Shown one piece after another: positions 22,373-31,873 of a DNA stretch of 44,088 nucleotides; the stretch's first letter is position 1, and each line of letters begins with the position of its first letter. Source of the DNA: Streptococcus moroccensis (GTDB lineage Bacteria > Bacillota > Bacilli > Lactobacillales > Streptococcaceae); contig NZ_JAUSTM010000018.1 of NCBI RefSeq assembly GCF_030812835.1, forward strand, positions 1 to 44,088, given 5' to 3'. The translations under genes and the position numbers were made by a program. The notes under the pieces are model-generated. The model saw only the letters and a program-made list of their open reading frames with translations. It was not told where the DNA came from and did no database searches.

Positions 22373-24646
22373 TCACTTCTTCTCAATCGGAGCGACACTG
22401 GCCAGGAGTTTTTTGAGGCCAATATCTGGGAAGTTGATCTTCAATTCTTGGGCGCTACCGCTTCCTGAGACTTCAAGGACAACACCATCACCCCATTTCT
22501 TGTGATGGGCAGTGTCGCCAATTTCCCAAGCAATCACAGGCTTGGCAGTTGCTGAAGACGATTGGCTACGGCTGGTTTGAGGCGCAGCCTGAGCTTTACG
22601 ACTTTGCAGGGCTTGCGCCAAACTCATACCTTGTCCGAAGGATGGCGCAGCGCCATTGACATAAGATGCCTTAAAGCTGGTATTGGCTGGACGGGCATAG
22701 CCTTGATAGTCCAAAAGGTCGCTCGAAATTTCACTGAGGAAACGGGTCGGGCGGTTGTAATTGGTCCGACCATAAAGGAGGCGGGAATTGGCATTGGTTA
22801 GGTAAAGGCGTTGCTCAGCCCGGGTAATCCCAACATAAGCAAGACGTCGTTCTTCCTCCAGCTCATCCTCATCTTCCTTGGCACGGCTGAGTGGAAAGAC
22901 ATCCTCCTCCATCCCAATCACAAAGACAACCGGAAATTCTAGCCCTTTGGCGGCATGGAGGGTCATGAGGGTAATTTCATCACTCTCTGCCTCGCCATCG
23001 TCTGTATCAGCAATCAGGGCCAGGTCATTGAGGAATCGGCTGAGACGATCTAGGCCAGATTCTTCCTCAGAGGGTTCAGACTGGTTTTTCTCGTCAAAGT
23101 TTTTAGTCACCGAGAGGAATTCCTGGATGTTCTCTAGGCGGTTCTCACTTTCAGGCGTTCGCTGACTGGCAAGAGCTGCGCTATAGCCTGTATTGTCCAA
23201 TACCTTTTCCACCACTTCTGTAACCGTTAGGCTATCAAGGCTGACGCGGAGGTAGTCAATCAAGTTAGCCAACTCAAAGACAGCGCCCGCTGCCTTGCCT
23301 TTAATGGGGGAGAGCAAGATGTTTTGACTGGCATCTAATAGGGAGGAGCCTTCTTGTGCAGCAAAACTCCGCAGTTTTTCAAGGGTTCCAGGTCCTACAC
23401 CACGCTTCGGCTCATTGATAATACGCTCAAAGCTCAGATTATCCGCAGGGTTAGCAATGATATTCAGATAAGCAATGACGTCCCTGATTTCCTTACGGGA
23501 GTAGAACTTGGTGCCGCCGACCATGGTATAGGGAATATTGGACTTAAGCAAGGCTTCTTCGATCGTCCGTGACTGAGCATTAGTCCGGTATAAAACAGCA
23601 AAATCCCGGTAGCGGTAGTTATGTTCCTGAATGAGGTCATCGATGGTCCTCGCTACATAGACGGACTCATCCTGCTCATCTGTCGCCCGGTAGTAGACAA
23701 TCGACTCCCCATCAGGATTCTGCGTCCAAAGCTTCTTCTCCCTGCGGTGACGGTTATTTTGAATCACGTCATTGGCCGCTTGAAGAATTGTCTTGGTTGA
23801 GCGGTAGTTTTCCTCAAGGAGGACAACCTTGGCTTCAGGGTAATCTTTTTCAAAGTCCAGGATATTTTGCATATCCGCACCACGCCAGCCATAAATGGAC
23901 TGGTCGGCATCCCCAACCACACAGATGTTTTTAAAGCGTGATGCCAAGAGTTTGACCAATTGATACTGGGCGTGGTTGGTATCCTGGTACTCGTCCACAT
24001 GGATGTACTGGTAGCGCTGCTGGTAGTAGGTCAAGACATCAGGGTTTTGATCAAAGAGACGCAAGGTCAACATAATCAAATCATCAAAGTCCACAGCTTC
24101 TGATTGACGCAATTCCTTTTGATAGGCACTATAACATTTAGCAACGATCTGGCTGTACATGTCCCCTGCCATCTTCTCATAGGCCACATCATCGATCAGG
24201 TCGTTTTTTGCATTGGAAATAGTGCCCAGAATAGCCCGCTCATTCCATTTTTTAGGATCTAGATTCAGGGTTTTTAGAATCCGTTTCATCAGCGTGCGCT
24301 GCTCACCAGGATCGACAATGGTAAAGTTGCGATTGTAGCCAATATGATCAGCATCTCTGCGCAAAATACGGACACACATGCTATGGAAGGTCGCAATCAA
24401 GCTATCCTGAGTCGCAGGATTAAGCTGGAAGGCCCGTTCACGCATTTCACGCGCCGCCTTATTGGTAAAGGTAATGGCCAAAATATTCCAGGGATTGACC
24501 ATTTTTTCGTCAATTAAGTAGGCAATCCGGTGGGTTAAAACACGGGTTTTACCAGACCCTGCTCCTGCCATAATCAAGAGGGGACCTTCCGTCGTCTGCA
24601 CCGCTTCTGCTTGGCGATCGTTCATGCCTTGCAATAAAGGATTCAT
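22373..24646 (-). CDS. pcrA: ATP-dependent DNA helicase PcrA (UvrD family)
   Basis: This 757-residue superfamily 1 helicase has motif [14 protein letters not shown] (about 28-40), motif Ia [11 protein letters not shown], motif [10 protein letters not shown], motif [17 protein letters not shown], motif [14 protein letters not shown], motif [15 protein letters not shown] and motif [15 protein letters not shown]. The C-terminal tail with [16 protein letters not shown] is the Tudor-like domain that binds RNA polymerase. It acts in repair, replication of rolling-circle DNA and clearing of RecA. The start follows GTGAGAGAATC. It is monocistronic. Confidence 0.96.
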   Translation of the reverse strand: MNPLLQGMNDRQAEAVQTTEGPLLIMAGAGSGKTRVLTHRIAYLIDEKMVNPWNILAITFTNKAAREMRERAFQLNPATQDSLIATFHSMCVRILRRDADHIGYNRNFTIVDPGEQRTLMKRILKTLNLDPKKWNERAILGTISNAKNDLIDDVAYEKMAGDMYSQIVAKCYSAYQKELRQSEAVDFDDLIMLTLRLFDQNPDVLTYYQQRYQYIHVDEYQDTNHAQYQLVKLLASRFKNICVVGDADQSIYGWRGADMQNILDFEKDYPEAKVVLLEENYRSTKTILQAANDVIQNNRHRREKKLWTQNPDGESIVYYRATDEQDESVYVARTIDDLIQEHNYRYRDFAVLYRTNAQSRTIEEALLKSNIPYTMVGGTKFYSRKEIRDVIAYLNIIANPADNLSFERIINEPKRGVGPGTLEKLRSFAAQEGSSLLDASQNILLSPIKGKAAGAVFELANLIDYLRVSLDSLTVTEVVEKVLDNTGYSAALASQRTPESENRLENIQEFLSVTKNFDEKNQSEPSEEESGLDRLSRFLNDLALIADTDDGEAESDEITLMTLHAAKGLEFPVVFVIGMEEDVFPLSRAKEDEDELEEERRLAYVGITRAEQRLYLTNANSRLLYGRTNYNRPTRFLSEISSDLLDYQGYARPANTSFKASYVNGAAPSFGQGMSLAQALQSRKAQAAPQTSRSQSSSATAKPVIAWEIGDTAHHKKWGDGVVLEVSGSGSAQELKINFPDIGLKKLLASVAPIEKK

Positions 24647-24684
24647 GATTCTCTCACTTTCTATTACTATCTTTTTGGGTAAAA

Positions 24685-24725
24685 GGGTGTGTTGTCAGTC
24701 AACCCACACCTTTTTATCAACTCGT
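24685..24725. other. Hairpin in the pcrA leader
   Basis: GGTGTG (24686-24691) pairs with CACACC (24715-24720); T-tracts flank it on the plus strand and more weakly on the minus strand. It lies between an extended -10 TGTTATAAT (24754-24746, minus) and the pcrA start, so it could attenuate pcrA. Confidence 0.4.
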
Positions 24726-24807
24726 TCAAGACTATTAACCTATCCATTATAACAAAATTTCAGGCCCCTTGCGCCTTCTAACACTAGGATATCTCAATAA
24801 GCTAGAT

Positions 24808-24836
24808 TTGAAAATTCAAGGCCAAATCGCTATAAT
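24808..24836 (+). promoter_or_regulatory. Promoter of mntE
   Basis: TTGAAA (24808-24813) and TATAAT (24831-24836) are 17 bases apart, giving a leader of about 35 bases. Confidence 0.78.
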
Positions 24837-24878
24837 AGACTATAACCTGAATCCTCAGCATTAGAAAGAAGGTACTTG

Positions 24879-26069
24879 ATGAGCCAACAAGCCAACAATT
24901 TAAAAATAGCAGAGCGAGGTGCCCTCATCGGCATAGCAGCCTACATCCTGCTCTCTATCGCCAAACTAACAGCCGGAAACCTCTTCCACTCTTCTGCCCT
25001 AACAGCCGATGGTTTCAATAACATGAGTGACATCCTAGCCAACTTGGCGGTTCTCATCGGGCTTCGACTGGCAAGACGACCAGCAGACACGGACCACAAA
25101 TTTGGCCATTGGAAAATTGAAGATCTGGCCAGTTTAATCACGTCATTTTTAATGTTTGCGGTTGGCTTTGATATTCTCTGGGATACTGTTCAAAAAATCG
25201 TTCATCAAGAAACATCCCCTGTTGATCCCATCGGTGCGGTGGTTGGTATTTTTTCAGCCATCGTCATGTTTGGTGTATACTACTACAATAGTCGCCTAGC
25301 TGATAGGGTTCATTCGAAAGCTTTAAAGGCTGCAGCTAAAGACAATCTCACAGATGCCCTCATTTCGACCGGTACAGCCATCGCTATTTTAGCATCAAGC
25401 TTCAATTTCCCTATAGTCGATAAAATAGCAGCTATTGCCATTACCATCTTAATTTTGAAAACAGCTTATGGGATTTTTATGGAGTCCTATTTTACCCTGT
25501 CAGATGGGTTTGATGAGCAATTGTTAGAAAAATATAGCGAGGACATCCTTAAACTTCCAAAAATCAGTGCCGTCAAAGCGATTCGTGGCCGGACCTATGG
25601 AAGTAATATCTACTTAGATGTCGTTCTTGAAATGCATCCAGATCTCTCTGTCTACGAAAGTCACGATGTGACTGAACAAGTCGAAAACCTCCTCAAAATT
25701 AAGTATCAGGTCTTCGATGTTGATATCCATGTTGAGCCTGCACTTGTTGACGACGATGAAGTCTTTGAGAATATTTTTAACAAGCTCTATCGCATGGAAA
25801 ACTTGGTGCTAACGCGTCAAGATCATTACCAGGACCTTGTGGCCGATAGTTTCAAGGGAATCAATGCTCAGGGAGAACACCTCACGAAGGAAAAATTCTT
25901 AACAAGACTAGCTGCCAGTGAGCACATGACTCACTTTTCTGTAACACCTATCAGCCAAAAGAGCATGCTGGTCCAGTACCATCTCGGCCAGAACCATCAC
26001 ACCTCCCTCTGGCGCCGCCATGAAACCTGGCAATTACTCTTTCACCAAGTGACAAAAATAAGCCATTAA
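24879..26069 (+). CDS. mntE: Cation diffusion facilitator, manganese exporter MntE type
   Basis: This 396-residue protein has six membrane helices (about 13-205), with NNMSDI in helix 2 and KDNLTDA in helix 5 providing the metal site: N and D in helix 2, N and D in helix 5, the pattern of Mn(II) exporters. DHKFGHWKIEDLASL connects helices 2 and 3. A cytoplasmic CDF domain follows (about 215-290), then a C-terminal extension of about 100 residues as in pneumococcal MntE. ATG 24879 is preferred over the adjacent TTG. Manganese export balances oxidative-stress protection. The metal is assigned by family resemblance. Confidence 0.88.
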   Translation: MSQQANNLKIAERGALIGIAAYILLSIAKLTAGNLFHSSALTADGFNNMSDILANLAVLIGLRLARRPADTDHKFGHWKIEDLASLITSFLMFAVGFDILWDTVQKIVHQETSPVDPIGAVVGIFSAIVMFGVYYYNSRLADRVHSKALKAAAKDNLTDALISTGTAIAILASSFNFPIVDKIAAIAITILILKTAYGIFMESYFTLSDGFDEQLLEKYSEDILKLPKISAVKAIRGRTYGSNIYLDVVLEMHPDLSVYESHDVTEQVENLLKIKYQVFDVDIHVEPALVDDDEVFENIFNKLYRMENLVLTRQDHYQDLVADSFKGINAQGEHLTKEKFLTRLAASEHMTHFSVTPISQKSMLVQYHLGQNHHTSLWRRHETWQLLFHQVTKISH

Positions 26070-26099
26070 AAATAACCCTCTCGATTGAGAGGGTTATTT
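26070..26099. terminator. Bidirectional terminator between mntE and spxB
   Basis: AAATAACCCTCTC and GAGAGGGTTATTT form a perfect 13-bp stem with a GATT loop, between the convergent genes. Confidence 0.88.
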
Positions 26100-26117
26100 G
26101 CTATGATATCTTCCGTC

Positions 26118-27899
26118 TTACTTGTAGTTACGAGAGTCAAGTCCTTCTTCAGCAAGGTATTGGCTAAATGGCACCAATTCTTCTGCTTCGTATTTTTCAC
26201 GGAAAGCAGCAATCTCTTCAGCAGAGTAAGCTTTTGGATCCAAACGAAGTTCAGGAGCTTCAACTGGAATTGGACGGTGTTGAGTGATGCGCGCATCAAT
26301 CACGATTGTCTTACCAGCTTTGTTGAGTTCAACCGCTTCTTTAACAACAGCATCGATATCTTCAATACGGTTAACAGTGAAACCAACAGCACCTTGTGCT
26401 TCAGCAATCATCTTGTAATCAGGGTTAGTAAAGTCTACACCAAACAAGTGTTTGTTGGTATCTTCATACTTGTTCTTGATGAAGGCATATTCAGCGTTTG
26501 AGAAGACAACGTTGATAACTGGCAAGTTGTATTGAACGTTTGTAATCACGTCTGGGTAGCACATACCAAATGCGCCATCACCCATGATGTTCCATACTTG
26601 ACGGTCTGGGTTGTCTTTTTTCGCAGCGATACCACCAGGAAGGGCAATACCCATTGTCGCAAACAATGGAGACGTACGCCACATGTTCTTAGGTGTCATG
26701 TGCAAGTGACGTGTAGAGGTTTGTGTAGAGTTACCAACGTCGATAGAGTAGATAGCGTTGTCGTCAGCGTATTTGTTAATAGCATTGTATACTTGGTACA
26801 ATTGCAATTCGCCTTCTGTTTTGCCTTCAAGCTTGTTCATGTAATCGCGCCAGTTTTGGTTGTTCTTAACAGTTGCTCTCCACCATGGTGTTGATTCAAC
26901 AGCATTGACTTTAGCCGTAATCGCTTTTGTTGCTTCAGCTACATCACCAAGGATAGATGCATCAAGGGCGTGACGTTTACCAAGTTTGTAAGGATCGATG
27001 TCCACTTGGATGAATTTTTCAACGTTTTTGAAGGTATTGTATACTTCTGAGAATGGGAAGTTACAACCCATGAAGAGAACAGTGTCTGCTTCAAAGATCA
27101 CTTCGTTGGCTGGTTTCCAACCAACACGGTAAGCTGAACCAGTCAAGCCTTCGTAGTTCCATTCAAATGCTTCAAAGTTTTTACCAGTTGTAATGATTGG
27201 TGCTTTGATTTTACGAGACAATTCTGTCACCAATTCACCAGCGCCAACACCACCAAAACCAGAGTAGATTACTGGACGTTTGGCGTTGTTCAAGATTTCA
27301 ACGGCTTTATCGATTTCAACTTCGTTCAAACCTGGTGCAACGAAAGTACGGTCGTATTGACCTGAACCGTAATATGAATCAGCATCGATTTCTTGGAAAC
27401 CAAAGTTAACAGGGATTTCAACAACTGCAGGACCTTTTTTAGCGATCGCTGCACGACAAGCATCATCAATCACTTTTGGCAATTGCTCAGCGTATGCCAC
27501 ACGTTTGTTGAAGACAGCAACGCTTTGGTACATTGGGTTTTGGTTCAATTCTTGGAAAGCATCCATGTTCAATTCGTTAACTGGACGTGAACCCAAGATA
27601 GCAAGCATTGGAATACCATCCATTGCTGCGTCATAGATACCGTTAATCAAGTGAGTTGCACCTGGTCCACCTGAACCGACACAGACACCAATTGATCCAC
27701 CGAATTTACGTTGCATAAGGGCTGCTAGAGCACCTGTTTCTTCGTGGCGTACTTGCAAGAAGTTAATATCCTTGTCTTCGGCTAAAGCATCCATCAATGA
27801 ACTCAATGTTCCTGAAGGAATACCATAAATTGTATCGACGTCCCACGTTTTTAGGACGTTAAGCATTGCTACTGATGCAGAAATTTTGCCTTGACTCAT
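26118..27899 (-). CDS. spxB: Pyruvate oxidase, H2O2- and acetyl phosphate-forming
   Basis: This 593-residue thiamine-diphosphate flavoenzyme converts pyruvate, phosphate and O2 to acetyl phosphate, CO2 and H2O2. The N-terminal TPP-binding domain has the catalytic glutamate region [11 protein letters not shown] (about 51-61) and [18 protein letters not shown] central FAD domain (about 190-340) and the C-terminal TPP motif [12 protein letters not shown] with NAEYAFIK follow. It is highly similar in pattern to pneumococcal SpxB. The ribosome-binding site is AAGGGGGA. Such enzymes kill competitors and raise ATP yield in air. It is monocistronic. Confidence 0.95.
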   Translation of the reverse strand: MSQGKISASVAMLNVLKTWDVDTIYGIPSGTLSSLMDALAEDKDINFLQVRHEETGALAALMQRKFGGSIGVCVGSGGPGATHLINGIYDAAMDGIPMLAILGSRPVNELNMDAFQELNQNPMYQSVAVFNKRVAYAEQLPKVIDDACRAAIAKKGPAVVEIPVNFGFQEIDADSYYGSGQYDRTFVAPGLNEVEIDKAVEILNNAKRPVIYSGFGGVGAGELVTELSRKIKAPIITTGKNFEAFEWNYEGLTGSAYRVGWKPANEVIFEADTVLFMGCNFPFSEVYNTFKNVEKFIQVDIDPYKLGKRHALDASILGDVAEATKAITAKVNAVESTPWWRATVKNNQNWRDYMNKLEGKTEGELQLYQVYNAINKYADDNAIYSIDVGNSTQTSTRHLHMTPKNMWRTSPLFATMGIALPGGIAAKKDNPDRQVWNIMGDGAFGMCYPDVITNVQYNLPVINVVFSNAEYAFIKNKYEDTNKHLFGVDFTNPDYKMIAEAQGAVGFTVNRIEDIDAVVKEAVELNKAGKTIVIDARITQHRPIPVEAPELRLDPKAYSAEEIAAFREKYEAEELVPFSQYLAEEGLDSRNYK

Positions 27900-27938
27900 G
27901 TAAATGAAGTCCCCCTTTTCAATTTTTTTACGGTTTTT

Positions 27939-27968
27939 ATTTTAACACTGCCAATCGGCAAGTGCCAA
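27939..27968 (-). promoter_or_regulatory. Promoter of spxB with an internal inverted repeat
   Basis: TTGGCA (27968-27963) and TAAAAT (27944-27939) are 18 bases apart. The repeat CACTTGCC-GATT-GGCAGTG (minus strand, 27964-27946) fills the spacer and the -35. A regulator bound there would block transcription. It does not match a catabolite-responsive element. Confidence 0.55.
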
Positions 27969-28101
27969 TAATTTGATTATTTTTTCAGTCTAATCCAAAA
28001 AGCAAAATTAAATGGTGAAGACTTGCTTTGATACCTTTATTAATGCACTCCCTGCCATCTTCGACCGTTCAGTTCATCGATATAAACCAGTTAGAATACC
28101 C

Positions 28102-28130
28102 AAAAAGGAAGTGGCACCAGGCCAACTCCC
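28102..28130 (-). terminator. Terminator of the rns operon
   Basis: On the minus strand GGAGTTGGC and GCCACTTCC pair with one mismatch around CTGGT, followed by TTTTTGGG, about 60 bases after the rnsD stop. Confidence 0.65.
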
Positions 28131-28186
28131 TTTATGTTTTATTTATCTTCCCAAAAGGAAGGCAAGTGACTACAACTACTTCATTA

Positions 28187-29143
28187 TTATTTTGATTTGA
28201 TGTAGTTAACACCGTCAGCTTTTGGTGCCACTGCTTTACCAAAGAAGGCTGCAAGGGCGACCACAGTAATCACATAAGGTGCAACCTGTAGATAAACCGC
28301 AGGAACCTTTGATAGGAATGGAATCTGGGTTCCAATAACCGCTAAACTCTGAGACAAGCCAAAGAAGAGAGAAGCCAGCATGGCCCCGATAGGATTCCAC
28401 TTCCCAAATATCACTGCTGCCAGGGCGATAAACCCTGACCCAACAATAGTGGATGCTGAGAAGTTAATGTTGACCGATTGAGCACTAACTGCTCCGCCAA
28501 CCCCACCAAGGAAACCTGCAATCAAAACACCTGCATAACGCATGGCATATACATTAATTCCAAGGGTGTCAGCAGCTTGAGGATGCTCACCAACTGAACG
28601 CAAACGTAGCCCAAATTTTGTTTTATAAAGTATAAACCAAGCAACAAAGGCTGTCAAGATGGCAACATAGCCCATCAAACTCGTATTTTTAAAGAAGATT
28701 GGACCAATAACAGGGATATCAGCTAAAAGCGGGAAAGAAAATCGACCAAAGGATTGACCAATAGAATCGGTTTGACCTTTACCGTAGATAACCTTAACCA
28801 AAAAGACCGACAGGGCTGGGGCCAACAAGTTCAGAACAGTCCCTGAAACGACATGATCCGCTCGGAAAGTAATGGTTGCCACAGCATGTATAATAGCAAA
28901 TAACAGACCAGCTAAACCACCTACTAAAGTGGCAACTAAGGGTGTTGATTTCCCAAATGCGTCAACAAATTCAATGTTAAAGACAACTCCTGCAAAGGCA
29001 CCAATCACCATGATTCCTTCCAGTCCAACGTTGACGATACCAGATCTTTCAGAGAAGACCCCTCCCAAACTGGTGAAAATCAAGGGGGCTGAATAGATAA
29101 GCATTTGCGAAATAAGCAAGACTAAAATTGATGTGAGATTCAT
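28187..29143 (-). CDS. rnsD: Nucleoside ABC transporter permease (RnsD/NupQ type)
   Basis: This 318-residue inner-membrane protein of the BPD_transp_2 family has eight to ten helices and the segments FSERSGIVNVGLEGIM (about 30-45) and LRSVGEHPQAADTLGINV, which mark nucleoside permeases of the NupQ/YufQ group. It forms the translocation path with RnsC. One base separates the rnsC stop from its ATG, and GGAGC overlaps the end of rnsC. It is the last gene of the operon that in S. mutans is cdd-rnsBACD and imports ribonucleosides. Confidence 0.88.
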   Translation of the reverse strand: MNLTSILVLLISQMLIYSAPLIFTSLGGVFSERSGIVNVGLEGIMVIGAFAGVVFNIEFVDAFGKSTPLVATLVGGLAGLLFAIIHAVATITFRADHVVSGTVLNLLAPALSVFLVKVIYGKGQTDSIGQSFGRFSFPLLADIPVIGPIFFKNTSLMGYVAILTAFVAWFILYKTKFGLRLRSVGEHPQAADTLGINVYAMRYAGVLIAGFLGGVGGAVSAQSVNINFSASTIVGSGFIALAAVIFGKWNPIGAMLASLFFGLSQSLAVIGTQIPFLSKVPAVYLQVAPYVITVVALAAFFGKAVAPKADGVNYIKSK

Positions 29144-29144
29144 T

Positions 29145-30212
29145 TTATTTTGCTCCTTTCACTGCTTTGGCATTTCTTGATTTTAGCAATTGTTCAAAAA
29201 CAAATTTAATCCCAATAAAGAAGATAATGGACGCCGTCACAACGTTAATCAATTCAGGTGGAATCCCTGCTCGAGTCATCCCTGTAGAACCGATAGAAAG
29301 CATCCCAAATAAGAAGGCTGCAAAAGGTATCCCTAAAGGTGAATTAGTTGCCAGCAAAGCCACTGACATCCCGTTAAATCCAATGGATAAATTCGCTCCT
29401 TGAATATATACGTTTTGGAACGTTCCAAGACCCTCAACCGCTCCTCCTAGTCCAGCAAGTGCACCAGAAATAACCATTGACAAGATAATTGTTTGCTTGG
29501 CTGACATCCCAGCATAATCTGATGCTGTCGGATTAAGCCCTACAGAGCGAATTTCAAACCCAAGTGTTGTTTTTGTGAGAAGGAACCAGATAACAACTAC
29601 AGCAATGATGGCAAAGAAAATACCAATATTCATCCGAGAATTATCTGTTAATGCCCTTAGCCAAGGCGTTTGATAAGAAGCATTGGCAGATACATTAATA
29701 CTAGAATCCGTGTTTTTCATAATATCTTGTGAGAAGACATTTCGGATTAAGTGGTTACTAACATAGAGCAAAATGTAGTTCATCATAATGGTTACAATAA
29801 CTTCACTTGTCCCCAAGTATGCTCTGAGAATTCCAGGAATCGCTCCGGCAATCCCACCTGCAATCATAGCAATTAGAACAGTTGCCAGGATAAGAATTGG
29901 ACGAGGAAGATCTGGATTTTCAAGAGCAAACCAGCCAGCAAAAACCCAACCGAAAAGCGCTTGACCAGGTAAGCCGACATTAAAGAAACCAGCTCTACTC
30001 GCAACCGCAAACCCTAGGGCCGTAAAGACCAAGGGAGCCATGGCTCGGAAAATCTCACCGATTGATTTCACATTACCAAAGGCTGTGTAAAAGAGCTCTT
30101 CATATCCCCAAATTGGATCATATCCAAAGATTAACATGATGACGGCACCTAGGAGTAAGCCTGAAATGACGGCCAACAAAGGAATCGCCAGATTTTGAAA
30201 TTTTTTAGGCAT
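29145..30212 (-). CDS. rnsC: Nucleoside ABC transporter permease (RnsC/NupP type)
   Basis: This 355-residue permease has about ten membrane helices and the family stretches FASRAGFFNVGLPGQALFGW in its variant VASRAGFFNVGLPG (about 71-84), IVTIMMNYILLY and IRSVGLNPTASDYAGM. It belongs to the NupP/YufP group and pairs with RnsD. Its ATG lies inside the end of rnsA, an eight-base overlap, with GGAGGAG as ribosome-binding site. The role is uptake of nucleosides supplied by the lipoprotein RnsB. Confidence 0.88.
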   Translation of the reverse strand: MPKKFQNLAIPLLAVISGLLLGAVIMLIFGYDPIWGYEELFYTAFGNVKSIGEIFRAMAPLVFTALGFAVASRAGFFNVGLPGQALFGWVFAGWFALENPDLPRPILILATVLIAMIAGGIAGAIPGILRAYLGTSEVIVTIMMNYILLYVSNHLIRNVFSQDIMKNTDSSINVSANASYQTPWLRALTDNSRMNIGIFFAIIAVVVIWFLLTKTTLGFEIRSVGLNPTASDYAGMSAKQTIILSMVISGALAGLGGAVEGLGTFQNVYIQGANLSIGFNGMSVALLATNSPLGIPFAAFLFGMLSIGSTGMTRAGIPPELINVVTASIIFFIGIKFVFEQLLKSRNAKAVKGAK

Positions 30213-31740
30213 GAGCTTCTCCTCCTTCTAAGTACCCACCAGCCATTAACACACCTAGTTCCTGTTTATTGGTGGTTTCTGGTGTCACAATACCATGAAT
30301 GGACCCATCATGAATAACCGCAATGCGATCAGATACGTCTAAAATTTCATCTAATTCAAAACTTACGACCAAAACAGCCTTTCCTTTGTCACGTTCTGCT
30401 ATCAATCGTTTCCGGATATACTCAATGGCACCGACATCAAGGCCACGTGTCGGTTGGCTGACAATCAGTAAGTCTGGATCTCTATCAACTTCCCGAGCAA
30501 TGATGGCTTTTTGCTGGTTACCTCCGGACAATGCCTTAGCAGGAACCGTCTCACTAGCAGCACGAACGTCAAACTCTTCCATCAATTGACGCGCTTTTTC
30601 GTTAATTTTATTATAATTAAGAATACCATTTTTAGAAATAGGTTCTTTATAGTAGGTTTGTAAGGAGATATTCTCAGCAATGGTCATGTCAAGAATTAAA
30701 CCGTCACGATGACGATCTTCTGGCACATGACTCACTTGCATTTCAGTGATTTTACGAGGGCTCTTGCCGACGACATTTTCTCCCTTAATCCAGATTTCCC
30801 CAGACTTGACTTTACGAAGGCCTGTAATGGCTTGAATGAGTTCACTCTGTCCGTTACCATCTATCCCTGCAATTCCAACAATTTCACCTGCACGAACATC
30901 CAAGGATAAATTCTTAACAGCTGGAATTCCACGGTTTTCATCGACAACGAGATCTTTAATAGAAAGGACGACTTCTTTGGGATCCGCAGGAACTTTCTCT
31001 GTTTTAAAAGAAACGGAACGCCCCACCATCCACTCTGCTAAATCACTGTTTGTAGCTCCTGCTACTGGCGCTGTCTGAATCCCTTTCCCACGACGGATAA
31101 CGGTCACCATATCAGCTACCGCGCGAATTTCATCCAGTTTGTGGGTGATCAATATGATGGATTTTCCTTCTTTGACCAAGGTGCGCATAATCTCAAGCAG
31201 TTCTGTAATTTCTGACGGTGTTAACACTGCAGTCGGTTCATCAAAAATGAGCAGGTCAGCCCCACGGTATAGAGTTTTAAGGATTTCAACCCTTTGCTGT
31301 GCTCCAACTGAAATATCTGCAACCTTAGCAGTCGGATCAACGGACAAACCGTAACGAGCAGAGAGATCTTTGATTTCCTCGATAGCCTGTTTAATATCTA
31401 TCAACCCAGCTTTTGTGGTTTCACTCCCTAGGATAATATTTTCCGCCACAGTAAAAGCATCTACCAGCATGAAATGCTGATGGACCATCCCGATGCCCAA
31501 GCGAGAAGCCTTTGAAGGAGAATCAATGGTAACCTTTTCTCCATTGATTAAAATATCACCACTAGTTGGTTCCAAAAGACCAGCCAGCATGTTCATAAGG
31601 GTAGATTTTCCAGCACCATTTTCACCAAGTAAGGCGTGAATTTCCCCTTTTTTGACATTTAAATTGATATTATCATTTGCCGTAAAGTCTCCAAATTTTT
31701 TGGTGATTCCACGCATCTCAATGACATAGTCATTTGCCAT
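30205..31740 (-). CDS. rnsA: Nucleoside ABC transporter ATPase with two nucleotide-binding domains (RnsA)
   Basis: This protein of 511 residues holds two ABC domains in one chain, as in sugar and nucleoside importers of the RbsA/NupO type. The first has Walker A GENGAGKST and Walker B LLIFDEPTAVLTPSE with QRVEILK. The second has a degenerate P-loop region IAGIDGNGQSEL and ALSGGNQQKAIIARE, then LLIVSQPTRGLD. The degenerate second site is normal for the family. ATG 31740 has AAAGG nine bases upstream; an ATG two codons earlier is possible. It energises RnsC and RnsD. Confidence 0.9.
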   Translation of the reverse strand: MANDYVIEMRGITKKFGDFTANDNINLNVKKGEIHALLGENGAGKSTLMNMLAGLLEPTSGDILINGEKVTIDSPSKASRLGIGMVHQHFMLVDAFTVAENIILGSETTKAGLIDIKQAIEEIKDLSARYGLSVDPTAKVADISVGAQQRVEILKTLYRGADLLIFDEPTAVLTPSEITELLEIMRTLVKEGKSIILITHKLDEIRAVADMVTVIRRGKGIQTAPVAGATNSDLAEWMVGRSVSFKTEKVPADPKEVVLSIKDLVVDENRGIPAVKNLSLDVRAGEIVGIAGIDGNGQSELIQAITGLRKVKSGEIWIKGENVVGKSPRKITEMQVSHVPEDRHRDGLILDMTIAENISLQTYYKEPISKNGILNYNKINEKARQLMEEFDVRAASETVPAKALSGGNQQKAIIAREVDRDPDLLIVSQPTRGLDVGAIEYIRKRLIAERDKGKAVLVVSFELDEILDVSDRIAVIHDGSIHGIVTPETTNKQELGVLMAGGYLEGGEAHA

Positions 31741-31755
31741 AGTCATAATCCTTTC

Positions 31756-31854
31756 TGATGATCATTTTTGACAGTAAAACCTACTTCGTCAGAAATAGGC
31801 TTTACTGAGAAAAACTCTCAGTTCCCAGAAAAGGCGACCGACTAAGGTCGCCTT
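31756..31854 (-). other. Three hairpins in the rnsB-rnsA gap, including a weak terminator
   Basis: On the minus strand, in order, AAGGCGACC/GGTCGCCTT (31854-31831, followed by TTC), CTGAGAG/CTCAG and AAGCCTA/TAGGTTT stems follow the rnsB stop. Partial termination or 3'-end protection here would give more lipoprotein than transporter, a common need in ABC importers. Confidence 0.5.
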
Positions 31855-31873
31855 AAGGGATTGTTTGACCTGA

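Noticed and set aside
24825..24845. Possible PerR box in front of mntE
   Set aside because: Only part of the TTANAATNATTNTAA pattern is present; the A/T-rich repeat is explained by the -10 region.
28012..28200. Plus-strand open frame of 62 codons
   Set aside because: It overlaps the rns terminator and the end of rnsD and has no conserved sequence or ribosome-binding site.
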